NCBI GenBank assembly: GCA_024347015.1
Contig: AP024889.1
Coordinates: 868,001 to 932,000, forward strand
Source: Vibrio pectenicida
GTDB taxonomy: Bacteria > Pseudomonadota > Gammaproteobacteria > Enterobacterales > Vibrionaceae
DNA: 64,000 bases
Reading direction: 5' to 3'
In this document: in pieces, positions 29,286 through 37,584 of the stretch
How the letters are laid out: every line of letters starts with the position of its first letter
How positions within the stretch are numbered: position 1 is the first letter of the stretch
Program-made: the position numbers and the translations under genes
Notes under the pieces: generated by a model
The model's input: only the letters and a program-made list of their open reading frames with translations
What the model was told of the DNA's origin: nothing
Database searches by the model: none

Positions 29286-29846
29286 GAATAATTCTCTGCG
29301 TATTAAAGTAACAAACTTACACCAGTATACGCCTGGCACCTGCTAGAGAATAAGAGCACCAGCACTGATTTTACATTTTATGATACTACGCACTTAATGC
29401 TGACCTCTGAATAAATGAGGATTGAATGCGGTCCAACTAAAACTAAGTAGAAAGTCCATGTCCACTCTGGTTGAGGGTAGGTGAAGCCCGTGCTAGCTAG
29501 GAATGAGGTAACAGCTTGTTACCCAAATTAATTTTATGGCTGCTAGCGCTTCGTCCAGCACGTTTAGGGGCGAAGGTGAGTTTGCTGTGAACTTTTTTGG
29601 AAACCTCTGGACACTATCTGCAATCGAAACAAACAGGGCATCCACACATGGTAAAAAAATGACATCCAACCACTAGTATTGCCTGTCTTTGTGTTTCCCA
29701 AAAGCTTGAATTAGTAGGTAGGAGTAATAACCGTAAATTTAACCTCATTTACGGTTGAATCTGAATTTCCCAGAAAACTGGCATGAATTGCGGTAAGATT
29801 AACCGAAAATTTAATAAAATTTACGGTTGAATCAGGTGATTGGTTG
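29286..29846. other. Intergenic region upstream of gajA with two similar dyads
   Basis: No gene is visible in 561 bases. It includes a small dyad GGTAACA-GCT-TGTTACC at 29507-29523 and the pair of related inverted repeats at 29730-29833 listed next. It probably holds the Gabija promoter. Confidence 0.45.
29730..29833. repeat. Two copies of an AT-rich dyad ending in TTTACGGTTGAATC
   Basis: The first dyad is ACCGTAAAT (29730-29738) with ATTTACGGT (29747-29755); the second is ACCGAAAATTT (29802-29812) with AAATTTACGGT (29817-29827). Each is followed by TGAATC, so the shared direct repeat is TTTACGGTTGAATC, about 72 bases apart. They could be repressor sites for gajA or the small upstream gene, or recombination footprints. 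Confidence 0.55.
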
Positions 29847-30017
29847 TTAACGCTGGTATTTTTTCTTCAGCTTTTTTAGCTCTTCTGGATTGTTTTTCTC
29901 TAGCTCTTTCTCATATTCATCCATATGTTTCGAGAGCCAAATGTGAACTTTTTGCGCATAGAGAGCAAAAACACCAATGGCTAAACTTAATGCGAATACA
30001 ACACTTAAAAACAACAT
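29847..30017 (-). CDS. Small membrane protein with charged C-terminal helix
   Basis: An ATG at 30017 preceded by GGGAGGAC opens 56 codons. The first 20 residues (MLFLSVVFALSLAIGVFALY) form one transmembrane helix; the remaining part is strongly charged and predicted helical (DEYEKELEKNNPEELKKLKK). The good ribosome binding site and the clear amphipathic design support a real gene. It lies between Gabija and the antitoxin gene. I do not recognise a family. It could be a membrane effector or an unrelated cargo protein. Confidence 0.55.
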   Translation of the reverse strand: MLFLSVVFALSLAIGVFALYAQKVHIWLSKHMDEYEKELEKNNPEELKKLKKKYQR

Positions 30018-30289
30018 CCTAGTCCTCCCATGGTTTACATAGCGCTAATTATTACTAGCAAACAATCCTATCAGTACATCTATTTTAGCTGTTTTCCATG
30101 AACCACTGCTCGTTTATAGCATTTACAAAAATACGATGCTTGGACTAGTTTTAGTGAAGCAAAGCCAGCTTGCTATTAATTGAAAAGATTATGCAACTAG
30201 CAAACGTCGAAACATTTCCGTGTTAAAGTTATCAGGCTACGTCATATGTCACCTATTGTGTAAATGTAGTTAGATTCGGAGGTACTTTA

Positions 30290-30715
30290 ATGTTCAGTGC
30301 AGCTTATGAAATGCTCGGAGGTGAGAAGCGTAAAGCTCAGAGCGTAATTGATAGTCTAAAAATTATTCGTCAAGGGCTTCCTGTTGAAACGCTGGATAGA
30401 GGAATGTTAACTCTTGGTTTGACTAAGACAGATTACGCGAAAATTATTGGCGTTAATCTGCGTACTCTCCAGCGAAAAATTAAAGAGCCGAACGCAACGC
30501 TAAGCCCAACGGCCAGTGAACATGCTCTTATGCTTGCAGATATGGTCAAAGAAGCAGATGAGTATTTTGGTGATCGTGATGCGACATTACGCTGGTTAAA
30601 TAAACCCAGTTTGGTGTTTGAAAACGAAACACCACTTTCATTCTGTGACACAATAACCGGTATCATTCTGGTAACAGAAGAGATCAATAAGTTGAAGTAC
30701 GGATATACGGCTTAA
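30290..30715 (+). CDS. Antitoxin of the Xre/MbcA/ParS (DUF2384) type, without its toxin
   Basis: The 141-residue protein has an Xre-like helix-turn-helix (LTKTDYAKIIGVNLRTLQRKI, about residues 43-63) and the C-terminal toxin-binding domain ending with TLRWLNKPSLVFENETPLSF and EINKLKYG. Such antitoxins usually precede a RES-domain toxin that degrades NAD+. Here the next 225 bases have no intact gene, so it is an orphan. The start has GGAGG seven bases upstream. Confidence 0.8.
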   Translation: MFSAAYEMLGGEKRKAQSVIDSLKIIRQGLPVETLDRGMLTLGLTKTDYAKIIGVNLRTLQRKIKEPNATLSPTASEHALMLADMVKEADEYFGDRDATLRWLNKPSLVFENETPLSFCDTITGIILVTEEINKLKYGYTA

Positions 30716-30940
30716 CTGGAAACCTACCAATGGTCTTGTCACAAAGCCACTTTTCTGACATAGCAGGGAAAGTTGGTCTGTTTGGTTCTGCGATATAGGC
30801 TCTTAGACACACTATGATTGGGTACAAGCGTGTTAGTTCCAGCCCATATAGCGTATCTCTGCCTTACAAAGTAGGCTTCATCCGGAAAGAGATGGCCAAT
30901 GGATCAACATATCAACCTGATCTTTTGAGATAAAAACATC

Positions 30941-31315
30941 TCAAGAAAAGTCACCATACTTGATACGATTTAATGCATCTAAAACGCGTTTTAAATCGCC
31001 TTTAAGCACAACTTCTAGCGGAGTTAGACCAGATAGCGCTGGAATTGCGGAAGTTAACCATTCTGCTCTCAAACCAGAGTCCTCAAACACATCCTCCATT
31101 TGCTCTTTTAAAGTAGGGTGTTGTGAAAGAATGTACTCTATAGACTTCGACTGGGTATCATCCTCAAGTTCAACTTTGCGTAAAGTCCATGAGCCATCGT
31201 TATTGTCGAGCCATTCGATTTGATCGCCTTCTTCCCATTGCAATTCTTCTTGCAGTATTTCTGGAATGTTGAAGAAAGCTTCACCATCACAGGTCTTCTC
31301 AATTTTAACTTTCAT
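30941..31315 (-). CDS. AbrB-like domain fused to MbcA/ParS-type toxin-binding domain (antitoxin-like)
   Basis: Residues 1-50 (FNIPEILQEELQWEEGDQIEW) resemble an AbrB/MazE swapped-hairpin DNA-binding domain. The end (EWLTSAIPALSGLTPLEVVL, then VLDALNRIKYGDFS) resembles the toxin-binding tail of MbcA/ParS/Xre antitoxins. The two together would be an antitoxin whose DNA-binding part has been exchanged. No toxin gene is adjacent on the minus strand. It faces the other orphan antitoxin at 30290-30715 across a gene-free 225 bases that may once have held a toxin gene. Confidence 0.6.
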   Translation of the reverse strand: MKVKIEKTCDGEAFFNIPEILQEELQWEEGDQIEWLDNNDGSWTLRKVELEDDTQSKSIEYILSQHPTLKEQMEDVFEDSGLRAEWLTSAIPALSGLTPLEVVLKGDLKRVLDALNRIKYGDFS

Positions 31316-31547
31316 TGCTGCTTAGAACCTTATTCTATTCACATGGTGATTTTATGACACGCTTACTCTAGTTTAGCAAAAACAGATTGCCACTTATTGG
31401 AACGAACATACAACTAGCAAACTAAACATAAGTTACTTAAATTACACTTTTAAATAATTTCTTATACAGACACTTCAAAAGTGAGTTATAGTGAACTTAT
31501 ATATTGAGACGACCCCAATAGTAACAAAAGTACATTAAAAGGCACTT

Positions 31548-31883
31548 ATGAAAAAAGGTAAGATGGTAAAGGCACAACCTATGCCTGATTTGAATACCGA
31601 GTTCAGTATGGAAACGCTGGGGAGCGCCATTCGCTCAAAGCGCACCGATAGAGGCTGGCGTATTGATGATCTCGCTTCAAAAGCCAACTTATCTCGTAGA
31701 ACAGTCATGAAAGTAGAAAAAGGCGATACTAGTGTCACCTTTGCCAATGTACTCGTCCTCATGGACATCTTAGGGCTGTCGTTACGCCTTATCGATTTAA
31801 ACCTATTTGTTCGTCCACATAGCCAAATAACCTCCCAAGCTGAAAACAGCGTGAGAAGCAATGAGGACGGTTGGTATGAGTAA
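31548..31883 (+). CDS. hipB: HipB-like Xre antitoxin
   Basis: A 111-residue regulator with a helix-turn-helix (ETLGSAIRSKRTDRGWRIDD then LASKANLSRRTVMKVEKGDT). It is overlapped by the hipA start (ATGAGTAA), as in other hipBA operons. It would bind and neutralise HipA and repress the promoter. Inverted CACTTTT (31445-31451) and AAAAGTG (31477-31483) upstream could be the operator. Confidence 0.85.
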   Translation: MKKGKMVKAQPMPDLNTEFSMETLGSAIRSKRTDRGWRIDDLASKANLSRRTVMKVEKGDTSVTFANVLVLMDILGLSLRLIDLNLFVRPHSQITSQAENSVRSNEDGWYE

Positions 31884-33282
31884 GTTACAACAGTTAGACG
31901 TGTTTATCGGTACGAATACCAAAATTGGTCGTTTGATTCTTCCTGTCGGAACAGAAACAGAGTTCTCATTCATCTATGAAGATGAATGGAAACACACTGG
32001 TTTCCCGATTTCGCCACACATCCCTTTCGATGATCGGGCTTCGCCACGTAGTATTGAGAACTACCTCAGAAATCTCCTTCCTGAAGGAGAAGCCTTTGAG
32101 GAGATGATACAAAACACCACTATCTCCAAAAGCAACACGTTCGGGCTGATTCGTAAGCTTGGTGCGGAAACATCTGGTGCATTATCTTTTCGAGTTCCAA
32201 ACTCAGAACCTCAGGAAACCAGCTTTAGATCTGTTCCTGATGATGAGCTCATAGAACGACTTCAGCGAGATTTAGCCCCATTAGTTTATTGGGACGGTAA
32301 GGTTCGCCTTTCAGTTGCCGGTGTGCAAAACAAGTTAAACTTACTTAAGCGCGGTGATGAATGGGGATTTGGTGAAGGAAAATTAAGTTCGAACTACATT
32401 CTGAAGTTTGAAAGCGGTAAAGCACCGTGTATTGCTGTGAATGAGTTCTTTTGCATGACATTAGCTAAGCTAGCAGGTTTGGATGTCGCTAATGTTGAGT
32501 TAACCCGTATTGGGAAGACTAGGACACTGATGATAGAGCGGTTCGATCGTGCCTATATCGAGGCTCGTGATGTCGTTCAACGAAAACACGTGATTGATGG
32601 CTGTCAGGCGACTGACTTACCTCCAGGTTACAAATACGAGCGTCAGAATGGGGATGAAGGCGATGGTGTATATATGCGTGATGGCGTTTCTTTCCCACGC
32701 CTACTGAGCGTCAAAACCATAGACACGGTAATCACCAACCTAAAGCTTACCCAGTGGATGCTCTTTAATCTAGCAACGCTAAACTACGATGCCCATGGCA
32801 AAAATATTAGCTTCTTCGTGACCCCTAAAGGCCTGGAATTGACCCCTTTTTATGATTTAGTCAACATAGAAGCTATTGCTCAAGAGGGAGCAAAACGCAA
32901 CTCACAAAGCGGTAAATTGTCTGCTGATGAGGGGCGTGCCGCCAGTATCCCTCAATATTTTGCGATGTCGATTGGAGATTGGGAAAGCGAAGACTTTCAA
33001 AATCCACCGAAAGGTAACTTCAAACACCCTATTACCAGCTATGATTTAGCTGAATTCGGTGCTCTGCTCGGCTATTCAGGCACCAAAATGGCTTCCATAA
33101 TGGTAGAAACCATTGATGCCATAAAGAATGCCCTGAAGGAAACGGTTGGACTTACCGAAGCTCAAGGAGTCGATGACGAAGAGCGTGAACACATAGAACT
33201 ATGTGTCTCACTAGCCCAAACAGAGTGTGAATACTTGTTAGCGCAAGCCGACAGTGTACCAGAAATGAGTAAACTTCTTTAA
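31876..33282 (+). CDS. hipA: HipA-family serine/threonine kinase toxin
   Basis: A 468-residue HipA-type kinase; the E. coli member phosphorylates glutamyl-tRNA synthetase. The N-terminal subdomain covers FIYEDEWKHTGFPISPHIPF and NYLRNLLPEG. The ATP-site SVAGVQNKLNLL (about residues 150-161), the catalytic loop LNYDAHGKNISF and the metal-binding FYDLVN are present. The start at 31876 overlaps the hipB stop; a longer frame from 31861 adds five residues. The residues appear intact, so the toxin should be active. Confidence 0.88.
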   Translation: MSKLQQLDVFIGTNTKIGRLILPVGTETEFSFIYEDEWKHTGFPISPHIPFDDRASPRSIENYLRNLLPEGEAFEEMIQNTTISKSNTFGLIRKLGAETSGALSFRVPNSEPQETSFRSVPDDELIERLQRDLAPLVYWDGKVRLSVAGVQNKLNLLKRGDEWGFGEGKLSSNYILKFESGKAPCIAVNEFFCMTLAKLAGLDVANVELTRIGKTRTLMIERFDRAYIEARDVVQRKHVIDGCQATDLPPGYKYERQNGDEGDGVYMRDGVSFPRLLSVKTIDTVITNLKLTQWMLFNLATLNYDAHGKNISFFVTPKGLELTPFYDLVNIEAIAQEGAKRNSQSGKLSADEGRAASIPQYFAMSIGDWESEDFQNPPKGNFKHPITSYDLAEFGALLGYSGTKMASIMVETIDAIKNALKETVGLTEAQGVDDEEREHIELCVSLAQTECEYLLAQADSVPEMSKLL

Positions 33283-33700
33283 TGGCAAATGCAGGGGCGA
33301 TCTTTAGCAATTTATAAACCATTTTTGGACAGAAATTACTTTGTACTGCAGCTAAAAATAACGCCAAACACATTGGTTTTTTTATTGCAGTTTCATCAAT
33401 TACTTAAGTCTAAGATGAATATAAATGCGAAATTTTTCTGATTTAGATGTTTAGAATAGACAAGCGTGTACCTCACACACTAATCACGCAGCAACGCTCT
33501 GGACTTGACTTGCCCAACAAACGCGATGTTTGCGATACGTTATAGAAACCACTAATACAGCTTAAAAGTTGTGTACCCATCCATAAGTCACCAGTATCCA
33601 AATATTCACATAATTAATCATTGAAATCATATGACATTGGGAAAATAGACTTTAATACCCCTGCCTCAATTCTTCGACTGCTCAAATAGTCATCATCCGA
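33283..33700. other. Intergenic region between hipA and the helicase-PLD gene
   Basis: No gene or strong hairpin is seen in these 418 bases. The sequence is AT-rich and likely contains the promoter of the downstream helicase gene. Confidence 0.45.
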
Positions 33701-33817
33701 ATGGTTCAAAGGTCGCCGAGTAAGAAAGTGCTCAAAGTTCTAACAAAAAATACTCCACTGGTAATAGAATATTCGACTAAAATCACACGCTTAACGCGAA
33801 AACTTCAAGGACCGGGT

Positions 33818-36800
33818 ATGAATAATCAGGGCTGGATTCACTATTGGCGTAATTCTCTTGCCGATGCCGATAGCGCGAAAGGTGCATTAAAAAAACAAGA
33901 TCTGAAGAACTATGTGCGAGCCACAACCGACGAGTTCAAAGAAGGTAAGCTCAAACCTGATTCTACGTTGCTAGAAGACCTGTTTCGCAACGAACCAGAT
34001 ACCCTAACCGCCGTACAAATTCATCATCGACCGATCACCTATTATCTTCGGAAAGTTCATGGCAAAGATTACAGTGGTAATATGCCTGGTGTACTGACAC
34101 CGATTGTCTGCTCTTTATGGGTCAGCCGTGAAGGACTATTATTTCCTCACACAGCGCCATTCATACCTCGTGATTTGCTTGCTCCTCAAGGAAATGACAC
34201 CTTTACTATCGCTGACGTTGATAAGATCGATAAATTCCTGACAACAAATGAAATTCCAGCGCTGTCTAATGAAAGTATTCCTGCCAAATTCGAACAAGAA
34301 GAACAGTATCAAAACCATCAAAAAGATTGGCACAACTACTACGGGCTCACTCAAAAACTATTTGCCGATTACTGCGATAGAAACCGAATCGAGCAGTTTT
34401 ACGAAGACATTGAAAGTCGTGGTTTAGTCAACAAAACCAACGAGTGCTCGGGTGCTTCAAGGCATATTTTAAAACTGTACGATAACCTAAGCAATTCAAG
34501 CACAACCTTGCCTCTGCTTGATAGTTACGCGGTAAAAACAGTAACCAACCACGATGAATGTATTGATGTATCTCATACAGTGAATTCGCGTTTTGGCCAC
34601 TCAAATAGTCAATTCCCGCTAGCTAAAGCACAATGCGATGCTTTGGCCCATACCTTAGCTATGCAAGAAGGCGATATTCTTGCGGTAAATGGTCCTCCTG
34701 GCACAGGTAAAACAACGTTTGTTCTATCTGTAGTCGCGTCACTGTGGATCGAATCTGCGCTAAAAGAGAGTCAGCCGCCGCTAATCATTGCGGCATCGAC
34801 TAATAATCAAGCAGTAACCAACATCATTGATGCTTTTGGTAAAGACTTCGATGAAGGCGAGGACGAGCTATCGGGCCGATGGTTGCCTGACATTTTTAGC
34901 TATGGTGGCTACCTGCCATCGGCGTATGGAGAAATGGAAGCTGCCAAAAGTTACCAAACTAAGCATTTCTATGAAAAAGTCGAGCAGTTGGATTTTGTCG
35001 ATCAAGCCCAAGCGCATTATTTGGATAGAGCAAAACAGGCGTTTCCACAACAGAATTTTGCTGATGTAACGCAAGTTAAAGCGCATCTCCTTGCCGAATT
35101 GCGCCAACATCAAAACCAGTTAGATTACATCCAAAACAATTGGCATCACTACAACCGCCAACTGACTGACATCCATTCTCGGCTGGGGCATAATCCCCAA
35201 CAAACATTGGTAGATCAACAACAAGCCGTTTCTAATGCGCAAGCATTGAAAGATAACGCCAAAGAACAGTTAACTGCGTGGCGAAGCTACCTCGGCAATG
35301 AATCTACATGGTTAACTCTGTTTAAGTGGTTACCGCCAATCAAGAATAAACTTGAGCTCCAGCGTAGGAGTTTCATGTTTAACCTTATTGAGAACGATGA
35401 AGAGCAAATTGAAAACCTGTCATCAGACCGATTTGAGAGCCTACTCAAGAAAATATTTTCTAGTAAAAAAGACGATTTTGACGAACAAAAAAATCGGTAT
35501 CAATCTTGGTTAGAGCAGTATCAAGAGTTTGAGCAATCACAACGGAATTGGCTTGATTCTATCAATAACTTTACTGAAGGCTCTCCAGAACAAACTATTC
35601 CACAATTGACCGACATCGATTCGGTTTTAGATATCACGATCCGTTTTCGAATGTTCCGCTTAGCTGTCCATTACTGGGAAGCATGCTGGCTACTCAGTTG
35701 CCGAGATTTGGGTCAAGAGCTGAACAAGCAGGCCCGGAAAACAGGTTTGAAAACAGTTCGTCCTCGCTGGCAACGTCGAATGATGCTCACTCCTTGCATT
35801 GTATCAACGTTCCATTCTCTACCTTCTCATATGACTTACCAGTCTCACGTTGGGAACAATGAATTTGAAACTGACTATCTGCTTAATGAAATCGACCTTT
35901 TGATCGTTGATGAAGCAGGCCAAGTAGCTCCAGAGGTTGCCGCGGCCTCGTTTTCACTAGCCAAAAAAGCGTTGGTGATCGGTGATATTTACCAAATCCC
36001 GCCGATTAGAAATGTGTGCTCATCAATTGATCGGGGTAATTTAAAACAGCATAAAATTATCAGTTCTGATGATGAATACACTGTCATTCAAGAGCAAGGC
36101 CGAAGTGTAGTGACTGGCAGTGTGATGCATGTAGCGCAACAAGCAAGCCGCTTTCATTATATGCCGGAAGTTGAGCCTGGAATGTTTTTGCAAGAACATA
36201 GACGCTGCTACGATGAACTAATCTCATACTGCAATGACCTTTGCTATCAAGGTATCCTGATCCCCAAGCGGGGACAAGCGACCGAAGATAGCCTCTACTC
36301 TCCTTTCAGTCATTTGCACGTCGACGGTATCGCGGAATCATTTAGCGGTAGCCGACGCAATAAGTTAGAAGCAGAAACTATCGCTGCATGGTTACATGCC
36401 AATAAGATTGAAATAGAGAATTACTACGGCGAGCCACTGGCCAAGTGTGTGGGTATCATTACTCCATTTTCAGCCCAAGTGAACCAGATCAAGACCGCGT
36501 GTAGTGAGTTCGATATCAAAGCAGGCAAGGGGGATGACCAACTAACCGTTGGCACCGTTCACTCTCTTCAAGGAGCTGAACGAAAAATCATTATTTTTTC
36601 CCAAGTGTATACCAGACACAACGATGGCGGGTTTATCGATATGGATCCGTCAATGCTCAACGTCGCTGTCTCTAGAGCCAAAGATGCATTCTTGGTGTTT
36701 GGTGATTTGGATATCATTGAAGCTGCGCCATCATCTTCTCCACGAGGATTACTCGCCAAGTATCTCTTTACTGACGAGCGAAATGAGCTGGAGTTTAGTG

Positions 36801-37336
36801 TTGGCCAACGCCCCGATTTATTACAAATATGCGGCCATCCGAAACTGCTAACCAATGCCGAAGAACACGATGCGTTCTTATCAAAACTGCTGAGGGAAGT
36901 ACAAAGAAAAATAGATATCGTCTCGCCTTGGTTACAGCTAGACAAACTGCAATCAACAGGGCAGTTAGAACTACTAAAAACAGCACTGCACAAAGGTGTC
37001 CAGATAACCATACACACCGACAGACATTTCAATACCACTGTCGCAAACCACCCGGATACCAATAAAATAAAAGCGTTTCGACATTGCTGCGCGATCTTGG
37101 AACAGCTTGGTATCGTTATCAATGTGATAAATGGTGTCCATAGTAAAAGCGTTTTTGCTGATGATCGGTATATGGCGGTGGGGTCATTCAACTGGTTTAG
37201 TGCAAGCAGAAGCGGAAAATACGCCAATATCGAGACATCATTAATCTATGTCGGTGAGTTAGAGAAGGAGAGCAAAACTCAACTCGACTTCTTAAATAGC
37301 CGAAGCTGCAACACAAACAAGCAGCCCGTGACGTAG
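33818..37336 (+). CDS. mkoC: Mokosh type II-like SF1 helicase with C-terminal PLD nuclease domain
   Basis: The protein is 1172 residues from the ATG at 33818 (AAGGA upstream); the frame is open to 33701, adding 39 basic residues without a ribosome site. The helicase (COG1112-type) has VNGPPGTGKTTF (about residue 292), VDEAGQVAPEVAAA (about 697), GTVHSLQGAERK and LNVAVSRAKDAFLVF (about 948), with a long coiled insertion after motif I. At the end HSKSVFADDRYMAVGSFNW (about 1107) is a canonical HKD motif of phospholipase D nucleases. A single protein with this fusion is the Mokosh type II architecture that I remember, which acts against phage by recognising phage nucleic acid. It stands alone between hipBA and a convergent operon. 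Confidence 0.78.
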   Translation: MNNQGWIHYWRNSLADADSAKGALKKQDLKNYVRATTDEFKEGKLKPDSTLLEDLFRNEPDTLTAVQIHHRPITYYLRKVHGKDYSGNMPGVLTPIVCSLWVSREGLLFPHTAPFIPRDLLAPQGNDTFTIADVDKIDKFLTTNEIPALSNESIPAKFEQEEQYQNHQKDWHNYYGLTQKLFADYCDRNRIEQFYEDIESRGLVNKTNECSGASRHILKLYDNLSNSSTTLPLLDSYAVKTVTNHDECIDVSHTVNSRFGHSNSQFPLAKAQCDALAHTLAMQEGDILAVNGPPGTGKTTFVLSVVASLWIESALKESQPPLIIAASTNNQAVTNIIDAFGKDFDEGEDELSGRWLPDIFSYGGYLPSAYGEMEAAKSYQTKHFYEKVEQLDFVDQAQAHYLDRAKQAFPQQNFADVTQVKAHLLAELRQHQNQLDYIQNNWHHYNRQLTDIHSRLGHNPQQTLVDQQQAVSNAQALKDNAKEQLTAWRSYLGNESTWLTLFKWLPPIKNKLELQRRSFMFNLIENDEEQIENLSSDRFESLLKKIFSSKKDDFDEQKNRYQSWLEQYQEFEQSQRNWLDSINNFTEGSPEQTIPQLTDIDSVLDITIRFRMFRLAVHYWEACWLLSCRDLGQELNKQARKTGLKTVRPRWQRRMMLTPCIVSTFHSLPSHMTYQSHVGNNEFETDYLLNEIDLLIVDEAGQVAPEVAAASFSLAKKALVIGDIYQIPPIRNVCSSIDRGNLKQHKIISSDDEYTVIQEQGRSVVTGSVMHVAQQASRFHYMPEVEPGMFLQEHRRCYDELISYCNDLCYQGILIPKRGQATEDSLYSPFSHLHVDGIAESFSGSRRNKLEAETIAAWLHANKIEIENYYGEPLAKCVGIITPFSAQVNQIKTACSEFDIKAGKGDDQLTVGTVHSLQGAERKIIIFSQVYTRHNDGGFIDMDPSMLNVAVSRAKDAFLVFGDLDIIEAAPSSSPRGLLAKYLFTDERNELEFSVGQRPDLLQICGHPKLLTNAEEHDAFLSKLLREVQRKIDIVSPWLQLDKLQSTGQLELLKTALHKGVQITIHTDRHFNTTVANHPDTNKIKAFRHCCAILEQLGIVINVINGVHSKSVFADDRYMAVGSFNWFSASRSGKYANIETSLIYVGELEKESKTQLDFLNSRSCNTNKQPVT

Positions 37337-37356
37337 ACACAAAGCGTCACTCTTTT
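37328..37356 (+). terminator. Terminator at the end of the helicase-PLD gene
   Basis: GTGACG (37328-37333) pairs with CGTCAC (37345-37350), followed by TCTTTT. It overlaps the stop codon. Confidence 0.55.
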
Positions 37357-37401
37357 GTCCCGAAGTGACTCAAAACCATTTTCAGCATACCCTCAGACAG
37401 T

Positions 37402-37435
37402 TAATTGCTAATTATTCACTTTTAATTAGCAATTA
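37402..37435. repeat. Perfect 12-bp AT-rich inverted repeat between convergent genes
   Basis: TAATTGCTAATT (37402-37413) and AATTAGCAATTA (37424-37435) flank ten bases. It lies between the convergent helicase-PLD and INIQxGRD-motif genes. It may serve as a bidirectional terminator or be a recombination footprint; the rest of 37357-37584 holds nothing else that I can identify. Confidence 0.6.
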
Positions 37436-37584
37436 CGAAGTGAGTCGCATGCCTTTCACATGAACTTTAATGGGGGAAATTTGAAGCTAGAAGAGCAAGC
37501 GATTTTATGTGCAAAATAATGACAATGGGGCACTTCTGAGTTACGAACTGCCAAAGCTAACGTTTTCTGAGTAAATATAAGGTA

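Noticed and set aside
29286..29339. Longer GajA start
   Set aside because: The extension of 18 codons lacks a ribosome site and family-like sequence; the MSVIRHIEIQNFRTI start is typical for OLD proteins.
30716..30940. Remnant of a RES-domain toxin gene after the Xre/MbcA antitoxin
   Set aside because: Translated fragments gave no convincing RES motif; only a weak SVLVP-like string, so no pseudogene is called.
36568..37227. 219-codon minus-strand frame
   Set aside because: It lies entirely opposite the helicase-PLD gene, which has clear motifs.
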